Part shown: positions 43,820 through 54,290 of the stretch, piece by piece
Numbering within the stretch: the first letter of the stretch is position 1
Layout of the letters: each line of letters opens with the position of its first letter
Origin: Desulfobulbaceae bacterium
Lineage (GTDB): Bacteria; Desulfobacterota; Desulfobulbia; Desulfobulbales; SURF-16
Length of the DNA: 64,000 nucleotides
NCBI GenBank assembly: GCA_024637145.1
Contig: JAGXFQ010000036.1
Coordinates: 1 to 64,000, forward strand
Direction: 5' to 3'
The notes under the pieces: generated by a model
Seen by the model: the letters and a program-made list of their open reading frames with translations, nothing else
Databases searched by the model: none
Told to the model about the DNA's origin: nothing
Program-made: the position numbers and the translations under genes

Positions 43820-45295
43820 ATGAAAAAATTAAAACTGCAGCACGCCTATCTGCCATTGGCGTTACTGCTCACTCTCTTTGTAGCTGGTTGCAGCAGCGGC
43901 AGCAGCAGCGACAGCACCCCTGTGCCCACCGCCACCCCAGACAGCACCGATACCACTGCACCCACGGTGACGCTCACCGCCCCGGCTGCTGACACCACAG
44001 GTGTTGCAACCAACACGAAAATCGGTGCAACCTTCAGTGAGGCGATGGATCCTCTGACGATCACCGACCTGACTTTTAACTTGAAAGCTGGAACAGCTGT
44101 CGTTACTGGCTCTGTGGCTTACCTTGAAAAAAACGCGGTCTTCACCCCGGAAAGCGCTCTAGCAACCGACACCCTCTATACCGCCACGATTACTACCGGA
44201 GCCAAGGATTCAGCCGGCAACCAGCTGGACGCCGCCAAGGAGTGGAACTTTACCACTGCTATTAATACGGACACGGAGGACATCACCGCACCAGAAGTTG
44301 TAACTGTTGACCCTGCTGATGGAATCGGAAATGTGATTCTCAGTAAGAAAGTCCAGGCAACCTTCAGTGAAGCAATGAATCCGTTGACGATTACCTCGGC
44401 AATATTTACCTTAACGGATTCGGATGAGGTAACTGTTCCAGGCACGGTGTCCTATGTTGGCCTCGTTGCGACCTTCACACCAACAAGCTCTCTCACAGCC
44501 AACATAAACTATAAGGCCACGATTACTGAGGCGGCCCAAGATATGGCCGGCAATCCACTGGCAGCCGAAATCTGGACCTTCACAACAGTTACAGCTGAAG
44601 CGGAAGGCCCGTTGCCAGTAGACCTTGGAACGTCCGAAGATTTTGTGCTGCTGACAAAAACAGGAATCACTACCACGGGAACCACCTCAATTACTGGAAA
44701 TATTGGCGCGAGTCCGATTGGCGCGAGTGGCATTACTGGATTTGGTCTAACATTAGATGCCTTGGGTACCCCCCCCGGTCAGTTTGCAACCTCGAGTCTC
44801 GTGACCGGCAAGGTATATGCAGCCGACTATGCAGTTCCAACTCCAGCGAAAATGACCACTGCTATAAGCGACATGGAAACTGCATACGCCGATGCCGCCG
44901 GGCGGTCATTGCCTGATTTTACGGAACTGGGCGCTGGAAATATCAGTGGAATGACCCTCGTTCCCGGTCTCTACAAGTGGGGCACCGGAGTATTAATAGA
45001 TCTTAATGGTGTTACTCTCGAGGGTGGCGCCAATGACGTCTGGATCTTCCAGATAGCAGACAACCTCACCGTGAATAATGGTGCCATTGTTACTCTGGCG
45101 GGCGAGGCACAGGCCAAGAACGTATTCTGGCAGGTCGGCGGCGGTACCGGAGTATCTCTCGGAACGACGGTTCAGTTTAAGGGAATTATATTGGCAACAA
45201 AAGCTATTACTTTCGACACTGGAGCAAAGCTGAACGGCAGGGCGTTGGCACAAACCAATGTTACCTTAAACGCCAATGCCATTACTGTCCCGTAA
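43820..45295 (+). CDS. Ice-binding-type (DUF3494) lipoprotein with two Ig-like domains
   Basis: A 491-residue secreted lipoprotein. A signal with lipobox VAGC is followed by a Ser/Thr/Pro linker, two bacterial Ig-like (Big_5) domains (about 46-147 and 153-253, each with TFSEAM and ending in WNFTT or WTFTT), then a DUF3494 beta-helix (about 262-491). The last part shows the family features SITGNIGASPIGASGITGF, LPDFTELGAGNISGMTLVPG, LYKWGTGVLIDLNGVTLEG and VFWQVGGGTGVSLGTTVQFK. The domain is best known from ice-binding proteins, though surface adhesion is an alternative role. A strong terminator follows. Confidence 0.88.
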   Translation: MKKLKLQHAYLPLALLLTLFVAGCSSGSSSDSTPVPTATPDSTDTTAPTVTLTAPAADTTGVATNTKIGATFSEAMDPLTITDLTFNLKAGTAVVTGSVAYLEKNAVFTPESALATDTLYTATITTGAKDSAGNQLDAAKEWNFTTAINTDTEDITAPEVVTVDPADGIGNVILSKKVQATFSEAMNPLTITSAIFTLTDSDEVTVPGTVSYVGLVATFTPTSSLTANINYKATITEAAQDMAGNPLAAEIWTFTTVTAEAEGPLPVDLGTSEDFVLLTKTGITTTGTTSITGNIGASPIGASGITGFGLTLDALGTPPGQFATSSLVTGKVYAADYAVPTPAKMTTAISDMETAYADAAGRSLPDFTELGAGNISGMTLVPGLYKWGTGVLIDLNGVTLEGGANDVWIFQIADNLTVNNGAIVTLAGEAQAKNVFWQVGGGTGVSLGTTVQFKGIILATKAITFDTGAKLNGRALAQTNVTLNANAITVP

Positions 45296-45332
45296 GGCAT
45301 AGCAGAAGAGAAGTACATGCTGTATAGAGAAA

Positions 45333-45384
45333 GGGGAGACCGGCCGAATTATCCACAATGGCCGGTCTCCCCCTTTTTGTTTTC
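45333..45384 (+). terminator. Strong intrinsic terminator
   Basis: A perfect 13-bp GC-rich stem (GGGGAGACCGGCC with GGCCGGTCTCCCC), a 14-nt loop, and a following CTTTTTGTTTT tract. It lies 37 bp after the ice-binding gene and separates it from the secretion operon. Confidence 0.92.
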
Positions 45385-45494
45385 TCTCCAGCCAAGGGGG
45401 ACAAATTGGTATGGCGTTGGTTTAAAGCCTTTTTTTAGTAAAAAACTACCTGAAAACAGTGGCTGGTTTATGGTATAGTAGTGTCGTGATCCTT

Positions 45495-46427
45495 ATGCCT
45501 GAACAAAAGAGTTATCGCCGCTGGCAACAGCGCCTCAAAGAACAAGGCTCGCTGCGTTTGATTGCGCTTCTCTCCCTACTCCTCATTCTGCTGGCAACCC
45601 AGAGTGCGGCGCGCTTGAGCTGGCGTCTCCTTGATTTCACCACCCCGCAGCCGACCAATCTTGGCGCCGGAACGAACTCGGCCAGCCAAGTCGCCCCTTC
45701 CCAACCAGCCGCCCTCAGTTCTGGGCTGGCGGATCTCCACCTCTTTGGCCTGGCCGGCCGGACGCAGGTGGCCGCCCTCACCGATGCCAGCGACTTGCCT
45801 GCCACCACCCTCAATCTTGCCCTGATTGGGGTGATCTTCAGCACCTCTCCTGGCAAATCGGTGGCCATTATCGGGACAAAGGGTAAGACCACGGAAAATC
45901 AGATCTACGGCATAGATGACAAGCTGCCCGGGTCCGCGGTGCTCAGCGAAATCCATCCCGACCGGGTTATTCTGCGCCGGGCCGGACTCTATGAAACCTT
46001 GGCCATTGAAGAAGAAAGCGGCCTCTTAACCCGCCCGCCGCCCAAAAAAAGGGACCTGCCGCCAAAGGCTCGTTCCAGCCAGATCAAGCCCCGCGGTGAC
46101 GGAGTTAACTGGAGTATTGACCGCAGCTATCTCGATCAGCGCCTGGCCAATATGAACTCTCTAGCCAGCGAGGTGGCTGCCGAGATCTATGAGGAGGATG
46201 GTGTCCAGCAAGGGTTCCAGCTCCGCACCAGCAATCAGAGTCGCCTCCTGGACGAGTTGGGCCTGCAGAGCGGCGACATCGTGACCGAGGTCAATGGCAT
46301 GCCTCTGCGCAGCCCCAGCGACGCCATGCAGGCCTTTGCCAAGACTAAAAATGCCGAAAAGGTGAGGGTGGAAATTATCAGGGACGGCACGCGCCAGACC
46401 AGGGAATACACCATCGGCCAGCTGTAG
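45495..46427 (+). CDS. gspC: Type II secretion inner-membrane protein GspC
   Basis: A 310-residue bitopic protein. It has a short cytoplasmic N-terminus, one helix (RLIALLSLLLILLATQSA), a homology region (about 90-155: LFGLAGRTQVAA then LNLALIGVIFSTSPGKSVAI) that contacts the secretin, and a C-terminal PDZ domain (about 225-310: LRTSNQSRLLDELGLQSGDI, VTEVNGMPLRSPSDA). The ATG at 45495 is the first after a candidate -10 (TATAGT, 45474-45479); an in-frame GTG at 45459 lies upstream of it. First gene of the secretion operon. Expected position and architecture for GspC with a PDZ domain. Confidence 0.87.
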   Translation: MPEQKSYRRWQQRLKEQGSLRLIALLSLLLILLATQSAARLSWRLLDFTTPQPTNLGAGTNSASQVAPSQPAALSSGLADLHLFGLAGRTQVAALTDASDLPATTLNLALIGVIFSTSPGKSVAIIGTKGKTTENQIYGIDDKLPGSAVLSEIHPDRVILRRAGLYETLAIEEESGLLTRPPPKKRDLPPKARSSQIKPRGDGVNWSIDRSYLDQRLANMNSLASEVAAEIYEEDGVQQGFQLRTSNQSRLLDELGLQSGDIVTEVNGMPLRSPSDAMQAFAKTKNAEKVRVEIIRDGTRQTREYTIGQL

Positions 46428-46473
46428 TCTCACCCTTTCACTTGCGATCTTTCATCTCAATCTTGTGTAATAT

Positions 46474-48423
46474 ATGTACTCTACAACCCCCACCATCAAA
46501 CGCCTGACCCTGGTTATCCTCTTCCTGGTTACGATTTCCAGCCTGCCTTCCTCAGCCGGGGCGGAGGCGGAGGAGAATATTGCCTTTAATTTCAATAATG
46601 CTGATATCCGCTCGGTGATTAAGAGTGTGGCCCGCCTCACCGGCAAAAACTTCATTATTGATCCCAGGGTAACAGGGGAAGTGACCATCGTCAGTTCGCA
46701 AAATATGGCCGCTGAGGATCTCTACTCCGTCTTCCTGTCGGTTCTCCAGGTCCACGGCTATACCGCTATTGAAGCGGGCAATATTGTCAAAATCCTGCCC
46801 GATGCCCTGGCCCGGCAAGAGCTGTCTGCTGCCCCTATTGACCAAGCCGGGGCGGCACCGGGCGACCAGGCGATCACCAAAATCCATAAATTACGCTATG
46901 TGCCTGCTGACCAGATGATCGGCATCCTCAGGCCCCTGGTCGCCAGCACCAGCTATCTGGCCGCCCATAAACAGAGTAATATGTTGATCATGGTGGATCG
47001 GGCCGGCAACATCAATCGCCTGGTCAAGATTATTGAGCGCATTGATCAGGCCACCACGGGTGAGACGGAGATTGTCCAGCTTCGGCATGCCGCTGCCGCC
47101 GAGCTGGTCTCGGTGATTGCCGCCCTGGAAGGGAAGGCAGACCCCAAGGCCGGCGACACTCTCCGCCTCATTGCCGATGAACGGAGCAACAGCATCCTGC
47201 TCAGCGGTGACGCGCATGATGTCCTCAGGGCGAAGGCCCTGATTGCCCATCTTGATACGGCCATCGAGAATGAGGGGAGCACCCAGGTCATCTTTCTGCG
47301 CTATGCCAAGGCCACGGATATGGTGCCCATCCTCACCGGGATCATCAAGGGGGAAAGTTCGGCGGCTAAAACCCCGCCAAGCGGACCGGACGGGGTCACC
47401 ATCCAGGCCGATGAGGGTAATAACGCCCTCATTATTACCGCCTCCCCCCTCCAGATGAAATCGTTGCGTTCGGTGGTCAGCCAGCTTGACATCCGCCGGG
47501 CCCAGCTGATGATCGAAGCGGTTATCGCCGAGGTCTCCATGGACAATTCCGCGGAACTGGGCGTCCAATGGCGCTCCACCAGTGATGTCGGCGAGGACCA
47601 CACCTCGGTTATCGGCGGCACCAACTTCAACGCCGCCGGCTCCGGGATAAACCAAGCCACCATCAACCCCCTGGGCATTGGTGATGGCTTAAGTCTCGGC
47701 TTCTTGAACGGCACCACCGAGATCCTGGGCCAAAAGATTCTTAATCTTGGGGCCCTGCTCCGGGTTTTGTCCCAGACCGGGGACGCCAATATTCTCTCCA
47801 CCCCCAGTCTGATGACCCTGGACAATGAGGAGGCAGAGATCGTGGTGGGCCAGAATGTCCCCTTTCCCACCGGCAGCTACACCTCCACCGGCAGCACGAC
47901 CTCGTCGGTAAACCCCTTCACCACCTATGAACGGCACGATGTCGGCATCAAACTGAAGGTAAAGCCCCAGATCAACGAAGGCGACACCATCCGTCTCACC
48001 ATCACCCAGGAGGTTTCCAGTGTCGCCTCCATGGATCAGAGCGCCGGGCCCACCACCAACACCAGGTCGATAAAGACCTCGGTGCTGGTGGATGACGGCA
48101 GGCTTCTCGTGCTGGGTGGTCTGATCAGCGATGATATTCAGGAAATTGAACAGCGGGTGCCCTTGCTCGGCAGTATTCCCCTGCTGGGCCTGCTCTTTCG
48201 CTACAACAGCCGTCAGCATGTCAAACGCAACCTCATGGTATTTTTGCGGCCGGTGATTATCCGCGATACCGGGGTCAGCTCCAGGATAACCTATGACAAA
48301 TATGATTATATGCGCGGCCTGCAGCAGGATTATGGGGAGAAACGACGCCCCTTGATGGCGGATGAGCAGGGCCCGATCCTGCCGCCTGGTGGCCCGGAAG
48401 ATGGAGCTGTAAACCTTGAATAA
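46474..48423 (+). CDS. gspD: Type II secretion secretin GspD
   Basis: A 649-residue outer-membrane secretin. Signal peptide ([18 protein letters not shown]), N0 domain ([20 protein letters not shown]), N1-N3 repeats (about 120-360), then the C-domain: [32 protein letters not shown] and [20 protein letters not shown] before [14 protein letters not shown]. Length is typical. A C-terminal tail ([20 protein letters not shown]) follows. It forms the channel by which folded periplasmic proteins leave the cell. Its last codons overlap the gspE start. Confidence 0.95.
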   Translation: MYSTTPTIKRLTLVILFLVTISSLPSSAGAEAEENIAFNFNNADIRSVIKSVARLTGKNFIIDPRVTGEVTIVSSQNMAAEDLYSVFLSVLQVHGYTAIEAGNIVKILPDALARQELSAAPIDQAGAAPGDQAITKIHKLRYVPADQMIGILRPLVASTSYLAAHKQSNMLIMVDRAGNINRLVKIIERIDQATTGETEIVQLRHAAAAELVSVIAALEGKADPKAGDTLRLIADERSNSILLSGDAHDVLRAKALIAHLDTAIENEGSTQVIFLRYAKATDMVPILTGIIKGESSAAKTPPSGPDGVTIQADEGNNALIITASPLQMKSLRSVVSQLDIRRAQLMIEAVIAEVSMDNSAELGVQWRSTSDVGEDHTSVIGGTNFNAAGSGINQATINPLGIGDGLSLGFLNGTTEILGQKILNLGALLRVLSQTGDANILSTPSLMTLDNEEAEIVVGQNVPFPTGSYTSTGSTTSSVNPFTTYERHDVGIKLKVKPQINEGDTIRLTITQEVSSVASMDQSAGPTTNTRSIKTSVLVDDGRLLVLGGLISDDIQEIEQRVPLLGSIPLLGLLFRYNSRQHVKRNLMVFLRPVIIRDTGVSSRITYDKYDYMRGLQQDYGEKRRPLMADEQGPILPPGGPEDGAVNLE

Positions 48424-49918
48424 CCTTGCCTTCAACCGCCCCTCCTTTTCCTTTGCCAAACGCCATGGCCTTTTGGTGCACGGCGTTGACAAGGGCCGCG
48501 CCCGGGTGGAGTGTCGTCCAGGTTTTACCGCTCTGGCTCTGGCCGAACTCCGCCGTTATCTCGGCCTGCCCTTGGATCTCAACCCTGTGGAAAGGGAGAA
48601 ATTCGATCTGTTGCTGCAGGCGGCCTATGAAGGTGGGGTGGAAGATATGGAACTCACCGGCGAGCTTGAAAATGGCCTTGACGATGACCTTGATCTCCAC
48701 AGTATTGCCCGGCTCCTGGCCGAACCGGAAGATTTGCTGGAAAGCCAGGATGATGCGCCCATCATTCGCCTGATCAACGGCCTGCTCACCGAGGCAATCA
48801 AAGAAAATGCCTCGGATATCCATATTGAGCCCTTTGAGAAGCAACTGCGCGTCCGCTTCCGGGTGGACGGCATGTTACGCGACAAGCTCCACCCCCCCCA
48901 AGCCCTGGCCCAACTTATCACCTCCCGCATCAAGGTCATGGCCAAGCTGGATATCGCTGAAAAACGGCTGCCGCAGGATGGGCGCATATCCCTGCGCCTG
49001 GCTGGCCGTCCTGTTGATGTCCGCGTCTCCACCATGCCTTGCGGCCATGGGGAACGCGTTGTCCTCCGCCTCCTGGACAAACAGGCCGGTCGCCTCGACC
49101 TTGAACAGCTGGGCATGGACCAGGCCGGTTTGGCGCTGATGGATCGGCTGATCCATCGCCCCCATGGCATTCTGTTGGTCACCGGCCCCACCGGTTCCGG
49201 TAAAACCACCACCCTCTACGCCGTTCTCAGCCGCCTAAACGAGATTAACCGCAACATCATGACCGTGGAAGATCCCATCGAATACTTCCTTAACGGCATC
49301 AGCCAGACCCAGGTCAACACCAAGGTGGCGATGACCTTTGCCAAGGGGTTGCGGGCCATCCTGCGCCAGGATCCGGATGTAGTGATGGTGGGAGAGATTC
49401 GCGACCTGGAAACGGCCGAGACCGCGGTGCAGGCCAGTCTCACCGGCCACCTCGTGCTCTCCACCCTCCATACCAACACGGCGGTGAGTGCGGTGACCCG
49501 TCTGCGCGACATGGGGGTGGAGCCTTTTCTCCTCTCTTCGTCGGTGATCGGCGTGGTGGCCCAGCGCCTGGTGCGTCTCCTGTGCCCCCATTGTAAGGTT
49601 CCAGGCGCCGCCAGCCCCTCCGAGTGTGCAGAGTTTGGTTTCTCTGTAGCAAACCCACCGCAGATATTCAGGGCCGGCAGCTGCGAAAAATGCAACGCTC
49701 TCGGCTATCAGGGCCGAACCAGTATCTACGAGGTGGTGGAAGTCGATGAGACCCTTCAGGCCATGATTCATGACGGGGCGCCGGAATATGCCCTGGAGGC
49801 CCAGGCCCGCCTTAACTCCCCCAATATCCGTCAGGATGGGCTGCGGCGCATCTTAGCCGGCGATACCACCATTGAAGAGGTTATCCGCGTCACCAGAAAA
49901 GATCTGGAAGAGGTGTAG
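48416..49918 (+). CDS. gspE: Type II secretion ATPase GspE
   Basis: A 500-residue cytoplasmic ATPase that powers pseudopilus assembly. N-terminal domain (about 1-90), then the core with Asp-box and Walker [14 protein letters not shown], His-box and Walker [30 protein letters not shown] and [13 protein letters not shown] zinc-binding insert has CPHC and, about 30 residues on, [12 protein letters not shown]. Start is TTG, 8 bp inside gspD, with GGAG about nine bases upstream. It lies in conserved order D-E-F. Confidence 0.95.
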   Translation: MNNLAFNRPSFSFAKRHGLLVHGVDKGRARVECRPGFTALALAELRRYLGLPLDLNPVEREKFDLLLQAAYEGGVEDMELTGELENGLDDDLDLHSIARLLAEPEDLLESQDDAPIIRLINGLLTEAIKENASDIHIEPFEKQLRVRFRVDGMLRDKLHPPQALAQLITSRIKVMAKLDIAEKRLPQDGRISLRLAGRPVDVRVSTMPCGHGERVVLRLLDKQAGRLDLEQLGMDQAGLALMDRLIHRPHGILLVTGPTGSGKTTTLYAVLSRLNEINRNIMTVEDPIEYFLNGISQTQVNTKVAMTFAKGLRAILRQDPDVVMVGEIRDLETAETAVQASLTGHLVLSTLHTNTAVSAVTRLRDMGVEPFLLSSSVIGVVAQRLVRLLCPHCKVPGAASPSECAEFGFSVANPPQIFRAGSCEKCNALGYQGRTSIYEVVEVDETLQAMIHDGAPEYALEAQARLNSPNIRQDGLRRILAGDTTIEEVIRVTRKDLEEV

Positions 49919-49921
49919 CCG

Positions 49922-51136
49922 GTGGCTGCCTTTAACTACACCGCCTTAAATCAGCAGGGTCAACTCCGGCATGGCGTGATGGAGGGCGATACCCCCCGCC
50001 AGGTCAGGCAGCTTATCCGGGACAAAGAGTTAACGCCTCTCACGGTAGAGGAGATCAGCCGGAAAGAATCCTCCGGTCCTTTTCGCTTCCAGCTGCGCCG
50101 CCAGATGAGCGCCTCGGAGCTGGCCCTGGTCACCCGGCAACTGGCCACCCTGATCCGTTCCGGTACGGCCCTTGAAGAAGCGCTGAAGGCCGTGGCCGAG
50201 CAAAGTGATCAGGACAGGATTAAATCTATTCTCCTGGCCGTGCGGGCCAAGGTTTTAGAAGGACATTCCCTGGCCGTGGCCCTGGCCAAATTTCCTGCGG
50301 TTTTCCAGGATCTCTATCGGGCCACCATTGCCGCCGGTGAACAGACCGGCTTCCTGGATCTCGTTCTTGAGCGACTGGCAGACTACACCGAGTTCAGCCA
50401 GCAGTTGCGCCAAAAAATGATGCTGGCCCTGCTCTATCCCGTCCTGCTCACCGGGGTGGCCTTTGCCGTGGTTGCCGCCCTGATGGTCTATGTGGTGCCC
50501 CAGGTGGTCAAGGTCTTTGAAAATATGGGCCAGGAATTACCGCTGCTGACCAGGGGGCTGATTATGGCCAGTGCTTTTTTGAAATCATACGGTCTCTTCC
50601 TGGTCATAATCGGTGCCGGCCTGCTTATGTTCTTGCGCTTCACCCTCCGCAATGAAGGATCGCGCTACCGTTTCCACCACCTGCTCCTGAAACTGCCCCT
50701 GGTGGCAAAACCGATCAAGACCGTCAACGCCGCCCGCTTCGCCCGCACCTTTAGTATCTTAACGGCCAGTGGGGTGTCTATTCTGGAAGGGATGCATATC
50801 TCCGCCCAGGTGCTGGGCAATCTAGTTATCCGCCAGGCCGTACAAGAGGCGGCTAACCGGGTGCGCGAAGGGGCAAGCCTGCACAAGAGTCTGGCCCAAT
50901 GCGGCTTTTTCCCGCCCATCACCATTCATATGATTGCCAGCGGCGAGGCGAGCTCCAAGTTGGAAGAGATGCTGGAACGCGCCGCCACCATCCATGAGCG
51001 GGAAATCGAGACCATGCTGAGTGCTACCCTGGGTATTTTTGAGCCCGTGCTTATTCTGCTCATGGGTGGGGTTGTCCTGATGATTGTCCTCGCCATCCTG
51101 ATGCCCATCTTTGATCTGAACCAGTTGGTGCGCTGA
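49922..51136 (+). CDS. gspF: Type II secretion inner-membrane platform protein GspF
   Basis: A 404-residue protein with two homologous cytoplasmic helical domains (about 68-190 and 270-390) and three membrane helices (around 168-190, 220-240 and 373-395). Signatures include LALVTRQLATLIRSGTALEE, VYVVPQVVKVFENMGQELPL and MHISAQVLGNLVIRQAVQEA with the final ILLMGGVVLMIVLAILMPIF. It starts with GTG 4 bp after gspE and overlaps gspI by one base. It couples the ATPase to pseudopilin insertion. Confidence 0.94.
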   Translation: MAAFNYTALNQQGQLRHGVMEGDTPRQVRQLIRDKELTPLTVEEISRKESSGPFRFQLRRQMSASELALVTRQLATLIRSGTALEEALKAVAEQSDQDRIKSILLAVRAKVLEGHSLAVALAKFPAVFQDLYRATIAAGEQTGFLDLVLERLADYTEFSQQLRQKMMLALLYPVLLTGVAFAVVAALMVYVVPQVVKVFENMGQELPLLTRGLIMASAFLKSYGLFLVIIGAGLLMFLRFTLRNEGSRYRFHHLLLKLPLVAKPIKTVNAARFARTFSILTASGVSILEGMHISAQVLGNLVIRQAVQEAANRVREGASLHKSLAQCGFFPPITIHMIASGEASSKLEEMLERAATIHEREIETMLSATLGIFEPVLILLMGGVVLMIVLAILMPIFDLNQLVR

Positions 51137-51507
51137 TGCAGGGCGGCAAAACGAACAAGGGCTTCACCCTGTTGGAAATCCTGGTGGCCCTGGCTTTTCT
51201 CAGCATTGCCCTGGTGGCCGGTCTGAAAACCAGCGGCACGGCAGTGCGTAATGCCACGGGCCTCAAGGAACGGACCCTGGCCCATTGGGTGACGACCAAT
51301 CGCGCTGCCGAGCTGGAACTGGACAGGGATTGGCTGCCCCTGGGGACCAGCCATGGCCAGATGTTGATGGCCGATCATCTCTGGTATTGGACGGTGCAGA
51401 CCAAAAAAACCCCGGATCCCGATATCCGCCAGGCTGAGGTCTCTGCCGGACTGGAAGAAAAGGGTGAAGGGCTGGCCTCCATGGTAATCTACCTTGCGCG
51501 CCCCTAG
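51136..51507 (+). CDS. gspI: Minor pseudopilin GspI
   Basis: A 123-residue type IV pilin-like protein. A short positively charged leader ends at KG before the cleavage/methylation site FTLLEILVALAFLSIALVAG, with the conserved Glu at +5. The C-terminal part (ERTLAHWVTTNRAAELEL, WYWTVQTKKT) matches GspI, which nucleates the pseudopilus tip with GspJ and GspK. ATG overlaps the gspF stop. Confidence 0.88.
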   Translation: MQGGKTNKGFTLLEILVALAFLSIALVAGLKTSGTAVRNATGLKERTLAHWVTTNRAAELELDRDWLPLGTSHGQMLMADHLWYWTVQTKKTPDPDIRQAEVSAGLEEKGEGLASMVIYLARP

Positions 51508-52129
51508 ATTGTCAGAAAAGCAGGGCTTTACCCTGCTGGAGCTGCTGGTGGCCATGGCTATCTTTGCGCTGATCTCGGTCATGACCTTTCAGGGGCTGCA
51601 GAGTATGATTAAAAGCCGGGAAATCATGGGTGCAGAAACAGAGCGCCTTGCCGCACTCCAAGGGGCCATGGCCCTGATGGCGCGGGATTTTCAGCAGATA
51701 ATCGCCCGCCCCATTCGTGATGAATTCGGCGATATGCAGCCCGCCGTGATCAGCACTGCCGGGGACGGGACCGCGGTGGAGTTCAGCCGGGGCGGCTGGC
51801 GCAATCCCGCCGCCCTGGCCCGCAGCAATATGCAGCGGGTGGCCTACCGTCTCAAGGATAGCAAGCTGCTCAGAGAGACCTGGCCCGTCCTCGACCGGGC
51901 GGCAACAACGAAGTCGGTAAGTCGAGAGCTGGTGACGGATGTTCTTGATTTTCGCCTGCGCTTCCAGGACAACAACGATCATTGGCAGCCATCCTGGCCA
52001 CCACCGGCAGAGACAATAGCTGCCGCTGCACAGAAGCAGCTGCCCAAAGCCGTGGAAATGACCCTTGAACTTGCAGAGTGGGGCACGCTTACCCGGCTCT
52101 TTGTGGTGGCGTGGCAGGGGGGAGAGTGA
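51494..52129 (+). CDS. gspJ: Minor pseudopilin GspJ
   Basis: A 211-residue pseudopilin. The prepilin site is KQG before FTLLELLVAMAIFALISVMT, Glu at +5. The rest is characteristic of GspJ: ETERLAALQGAMALMARDFQ, VEFSRGGWRNPAALARSNMQ and RVAYRLKDSKLLRETWPVLD. Start is TTG at 51494, inside gspI; a second TTG at 51509 would give a shorter leader. It overlaps gspK by one base. Confidence 0.9.
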   Translation: MRAPRLSEKQGFTLLELLVAMAIFALISVMTFQGLQSMIKSREIMGAETERLAALQGAMALMARDFQQIIARPIRDEFGDMQPAVISTAGDGTAVEFSRGGWRNPAALARSNMQRVAYRLKDSKLLRETWPVLDRAATTKSVSRELVTDVLDFRLRFQDNNDHWQPSWPPPAETIAAAAQKQLPKAVEMTLELAEWGTLTRLFVVAWQGGE

Positions 52130-53088
52130 TGGTGGCGATGGCAGTCGTTTTATCCCGGCCCGTGTGCTCCTCGCGCCGCTCGAATCAGGATGGTGTCGCT
52201 TTACTTACCGTGCTGCTGGTGACAGGGCTGATCACCATTATGGCGGTGGCCATGCTCAACCGCCAACAAATCGATATCAGGCGTACGGGGAATGTCATTG
52301 CAGCCGATCAGGCCCTGGCCCTGGCCCGGGGTGGGGAGAGTTGGGCCATCCGCCTGCTGGCCCGGGATCAAAAAAACAGCGACTCCGACCACTTGGCCGA
52401 GGAATGGGCGCAGGGCTTGCCGCCCATCCCTGTTGAGGGGGGCGCGGTCTCCGGGTATATTATTGATTTGCAGGGCCGTTTTAATATCAACAATCTGCTG
52501 GCGGCCGACAGCGGCTTGCGGGAAAAGAGCCGTGGCCAGTTTCAACGGTTGCTGCGCCTATGTCAAATTGAGCCGGAGTCCCTGGAGGGTGTTGTTGACT
52601 GGCTGGATGCTGATGGCGAAGAGGGTTGGGCCGAGGATTGGGCCTATGCCAACCTGGATACGCCCTACCGCACCGCTAATCAGCCAATGCAAAGCCCCAG
52701 TGAACTCCGCCAGGTCCAGGGGATCAGCGCCCAGGGTTTTCACTGTCTGGAGCCGCTGATCTCTGCCCTGCCGGCGGGAACAGCGCTCAATATCAATACT
52801 GCCCCAGCGGCAATAGTGGCATCTCTGGCCGAGGAGCTGTCGCTGGTCCAGGCCCAAAATATCGTGGCGGCACGGCCCCTTGCCGGCTATGCAGAAATTG
52901 CCGAATTCCTGACCGGGCCAGAGTTTGCCGGCACGGGTCTGACGGCAGATGGTTTAACATTGCGCAGTGATTTCTTCCTGGTCCAGAGCAGGGCAACCAT
53001 GGGGCGGGGCAAAAGTACGCTCTTGAGTATCCTGCAGCGCCATGAAGAGGGGATAAAGGTGTTACAACGCACCATGGGAACCTATTAA
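52129..53088 (+). CDS. gspK: Minor pseudopilin GspK
   Basis: A 319-residue tip pseudopilin. The hydrophobic segment GVALLTVLLVTGLITIMAVA follows a basic leader; as in other GspK proteins the +5 Glu is replaced (here Leu/Thr). The large globular domain includes GYIIDLQGRFNINNLL, VVDWLDADGEEGWAED and LNINTAPAAIVASLAEELSL with a helix-hairpin-helix-like region. GGGGGAGAG precedes the start at 52129; a longer frame from 52078 is not needed. Confidence 0.9.
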   Translation: MVAMAVVLSRPVCSSRRSNQDGVALLTVLLVTGLITIMAVAMLNRQQIDIRRTGNVIAADQALALARGGESWAIRLLARDQKNSDSDHLAEEWAQGLPPIPVEGGAVSGYIIDLQGRFNINNLLAADSGLREKSRGQFQRLLRLCQIEPESLEGVVDWLDADGEEGWAEDWAYANLDTPYRTANQPMQSPSELRQVQGISAQGFHCLEPLISALPAGTALNINTAPAAIVASLAEELSLVQAQNIVAARPLAGYAEIAEFLTGPEFAGTGLTADGLTLRSDFFLVQSRATMGRGKSTLLSILQRHEEGIKVLQRTMGTY

Positions 53089-53093
53089 TACTT

Positions 53094-54290
53094 ATGAAAA
53101 CTGTAATTCTGAGACTGGGTGCCGGAGCCCCGGCTGCTATCAGCTGGCTGAGCACCGATACGGATTCTCTCCTGCATAAGGGCTCTCTTGCCCAGGCAGC
53201 CGCAGCCTGCAAAGATGCGCTCTTAATTGTACTGGTGCCGGGCCTTGATGTTTTGCTGATCAAGGCCACCACCCCGGGGCGTAACCGCAAACGGGCGATG
53301 CAGGCGGCCCCCTATGCCCTGGAAGCGTCCCTGGCCGCTGATGTGGAAAAATTACATTTTGCCTTTGGCCCCCGTAACCCGGACGGCAGCATGGATACAG
53401 CGGTGGTGGAGAGGGAATGTCTGGACCAGTGGCTGGCACTGCTGCGTGAGGCGGGCCTGGAGCCCGACTATATGACCCCTGAAACCTTGGCAGTACCCTA
53501 TGGGGCTGACGGCTGGTCTGTGCTGCTGGATGGTGAGGTGGCCCTGGTGCGTTGCGGTCTGCGGGCCGGCTTTGCCGTGGATAGGCAGAACCTGAACGAG
53601 GCCTTACAGGCCGCCCTTAAAGCAGCTCCTGCATCTCTGCCCCGGCATCTCCAAATCTATCAGGAAGAGGAGATCGCTCTCCGCCTGGATCTTGACCTGG
53701 ACATGCTGCCTATAATCAAAAAGCCGGCCTTGGCTCTGTTGGGGCAAGGCGTTACCAAAAAATCTGGTATTGATCTCCTCCAGGGAGAATATGGCCGGAA
53801 TACCGATTGGGATAAAATCAGAGAGTTGTGGAGAGTGCCCTTTGTTCTGGTTCTTATCCTGATTGCCCTGAAGGGGGCGCTCTTTGGCATCGACTTCAAC
53901 CAGGCCAAGAAGGAGAGTCAGGCCCTGGAAAGACGCGTTGAAGAAATCTACCGGGCCACCTTTCCCCAGGCCAAACAGGTGGTAAATCCCCGGGCCCAGA
54001 TGGAACAAGGTCTGTCCCTGCTGACCGGTGGCCAGCAGTCACAAAACAACTTTCTCGCCCTCCTGGCCCGGATCGGCCCGCAGCTGCAAAAGACCCAGGG
54101 CTATAACCTGCAGCGCCTCCGCTATCACGGCAGCGCTCTTGAACTGGAGCTGACGCTGGCCACCCTTGATGACCTCAATGATCTGAAAGAACGTCTCCTG
54201 GTTAATGATGACCTGAGCGTGGATATCCGCACCGCCACCACTGCCAATAACCTGGTTTCCGCCCGCCTGGAAATAAAGGGGAGAAAATAA
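53094..54290 (+). CDS. gspL: Type II secretion protein GspL
   Basis: A 398-residue bitopic protein. The large cytoplasmic domain (about 1-240) has an actin-like fold with LVPGLDVLLIKATTPGRNRK and YALEASLAADVEKLHFAFGP, and binds GspE. One helix (VPFVLVLILIALKGALFGID) follows, then a periplasmic ferredoxin-like domain (about 290-398). The ribosome site is weak. Its stop overlaps gspM by one base. Confidence 0.88.
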   Translation: MKTVILRLGAGAPAAISWLSTDTDSLLHKGSLAQAAAACKDALLIVLVPGLDVLLIKATTPGRNRKRAMQAAPYALEASLAADVEKLHFAFGPRNPDGSMDTAVVERECLDQWLALLREAGLEPDYMTPETLAVPYGADGWSVLLDGEVALVRCGLRAGFAVDRQNLNEALQAALKAAPASLPRHLQIYQEEEIALRLDLDLDMLPIIKKPALALLGQGVTKKSGIDLLQGEYGRNTDWDKIRELWRVPFVLVLILIALKGALFGIDFNQAKKESQALERRVEEIYRATFPQAKQVVNPRAQMEQGLSLLTGGQQSQNNFLALLARIGPQLQKTQGYNLQRLRYHGSALELELTLATLDDLNDLKERLLVNDDLSVDIRTATTANNLVSARLEIKGRK

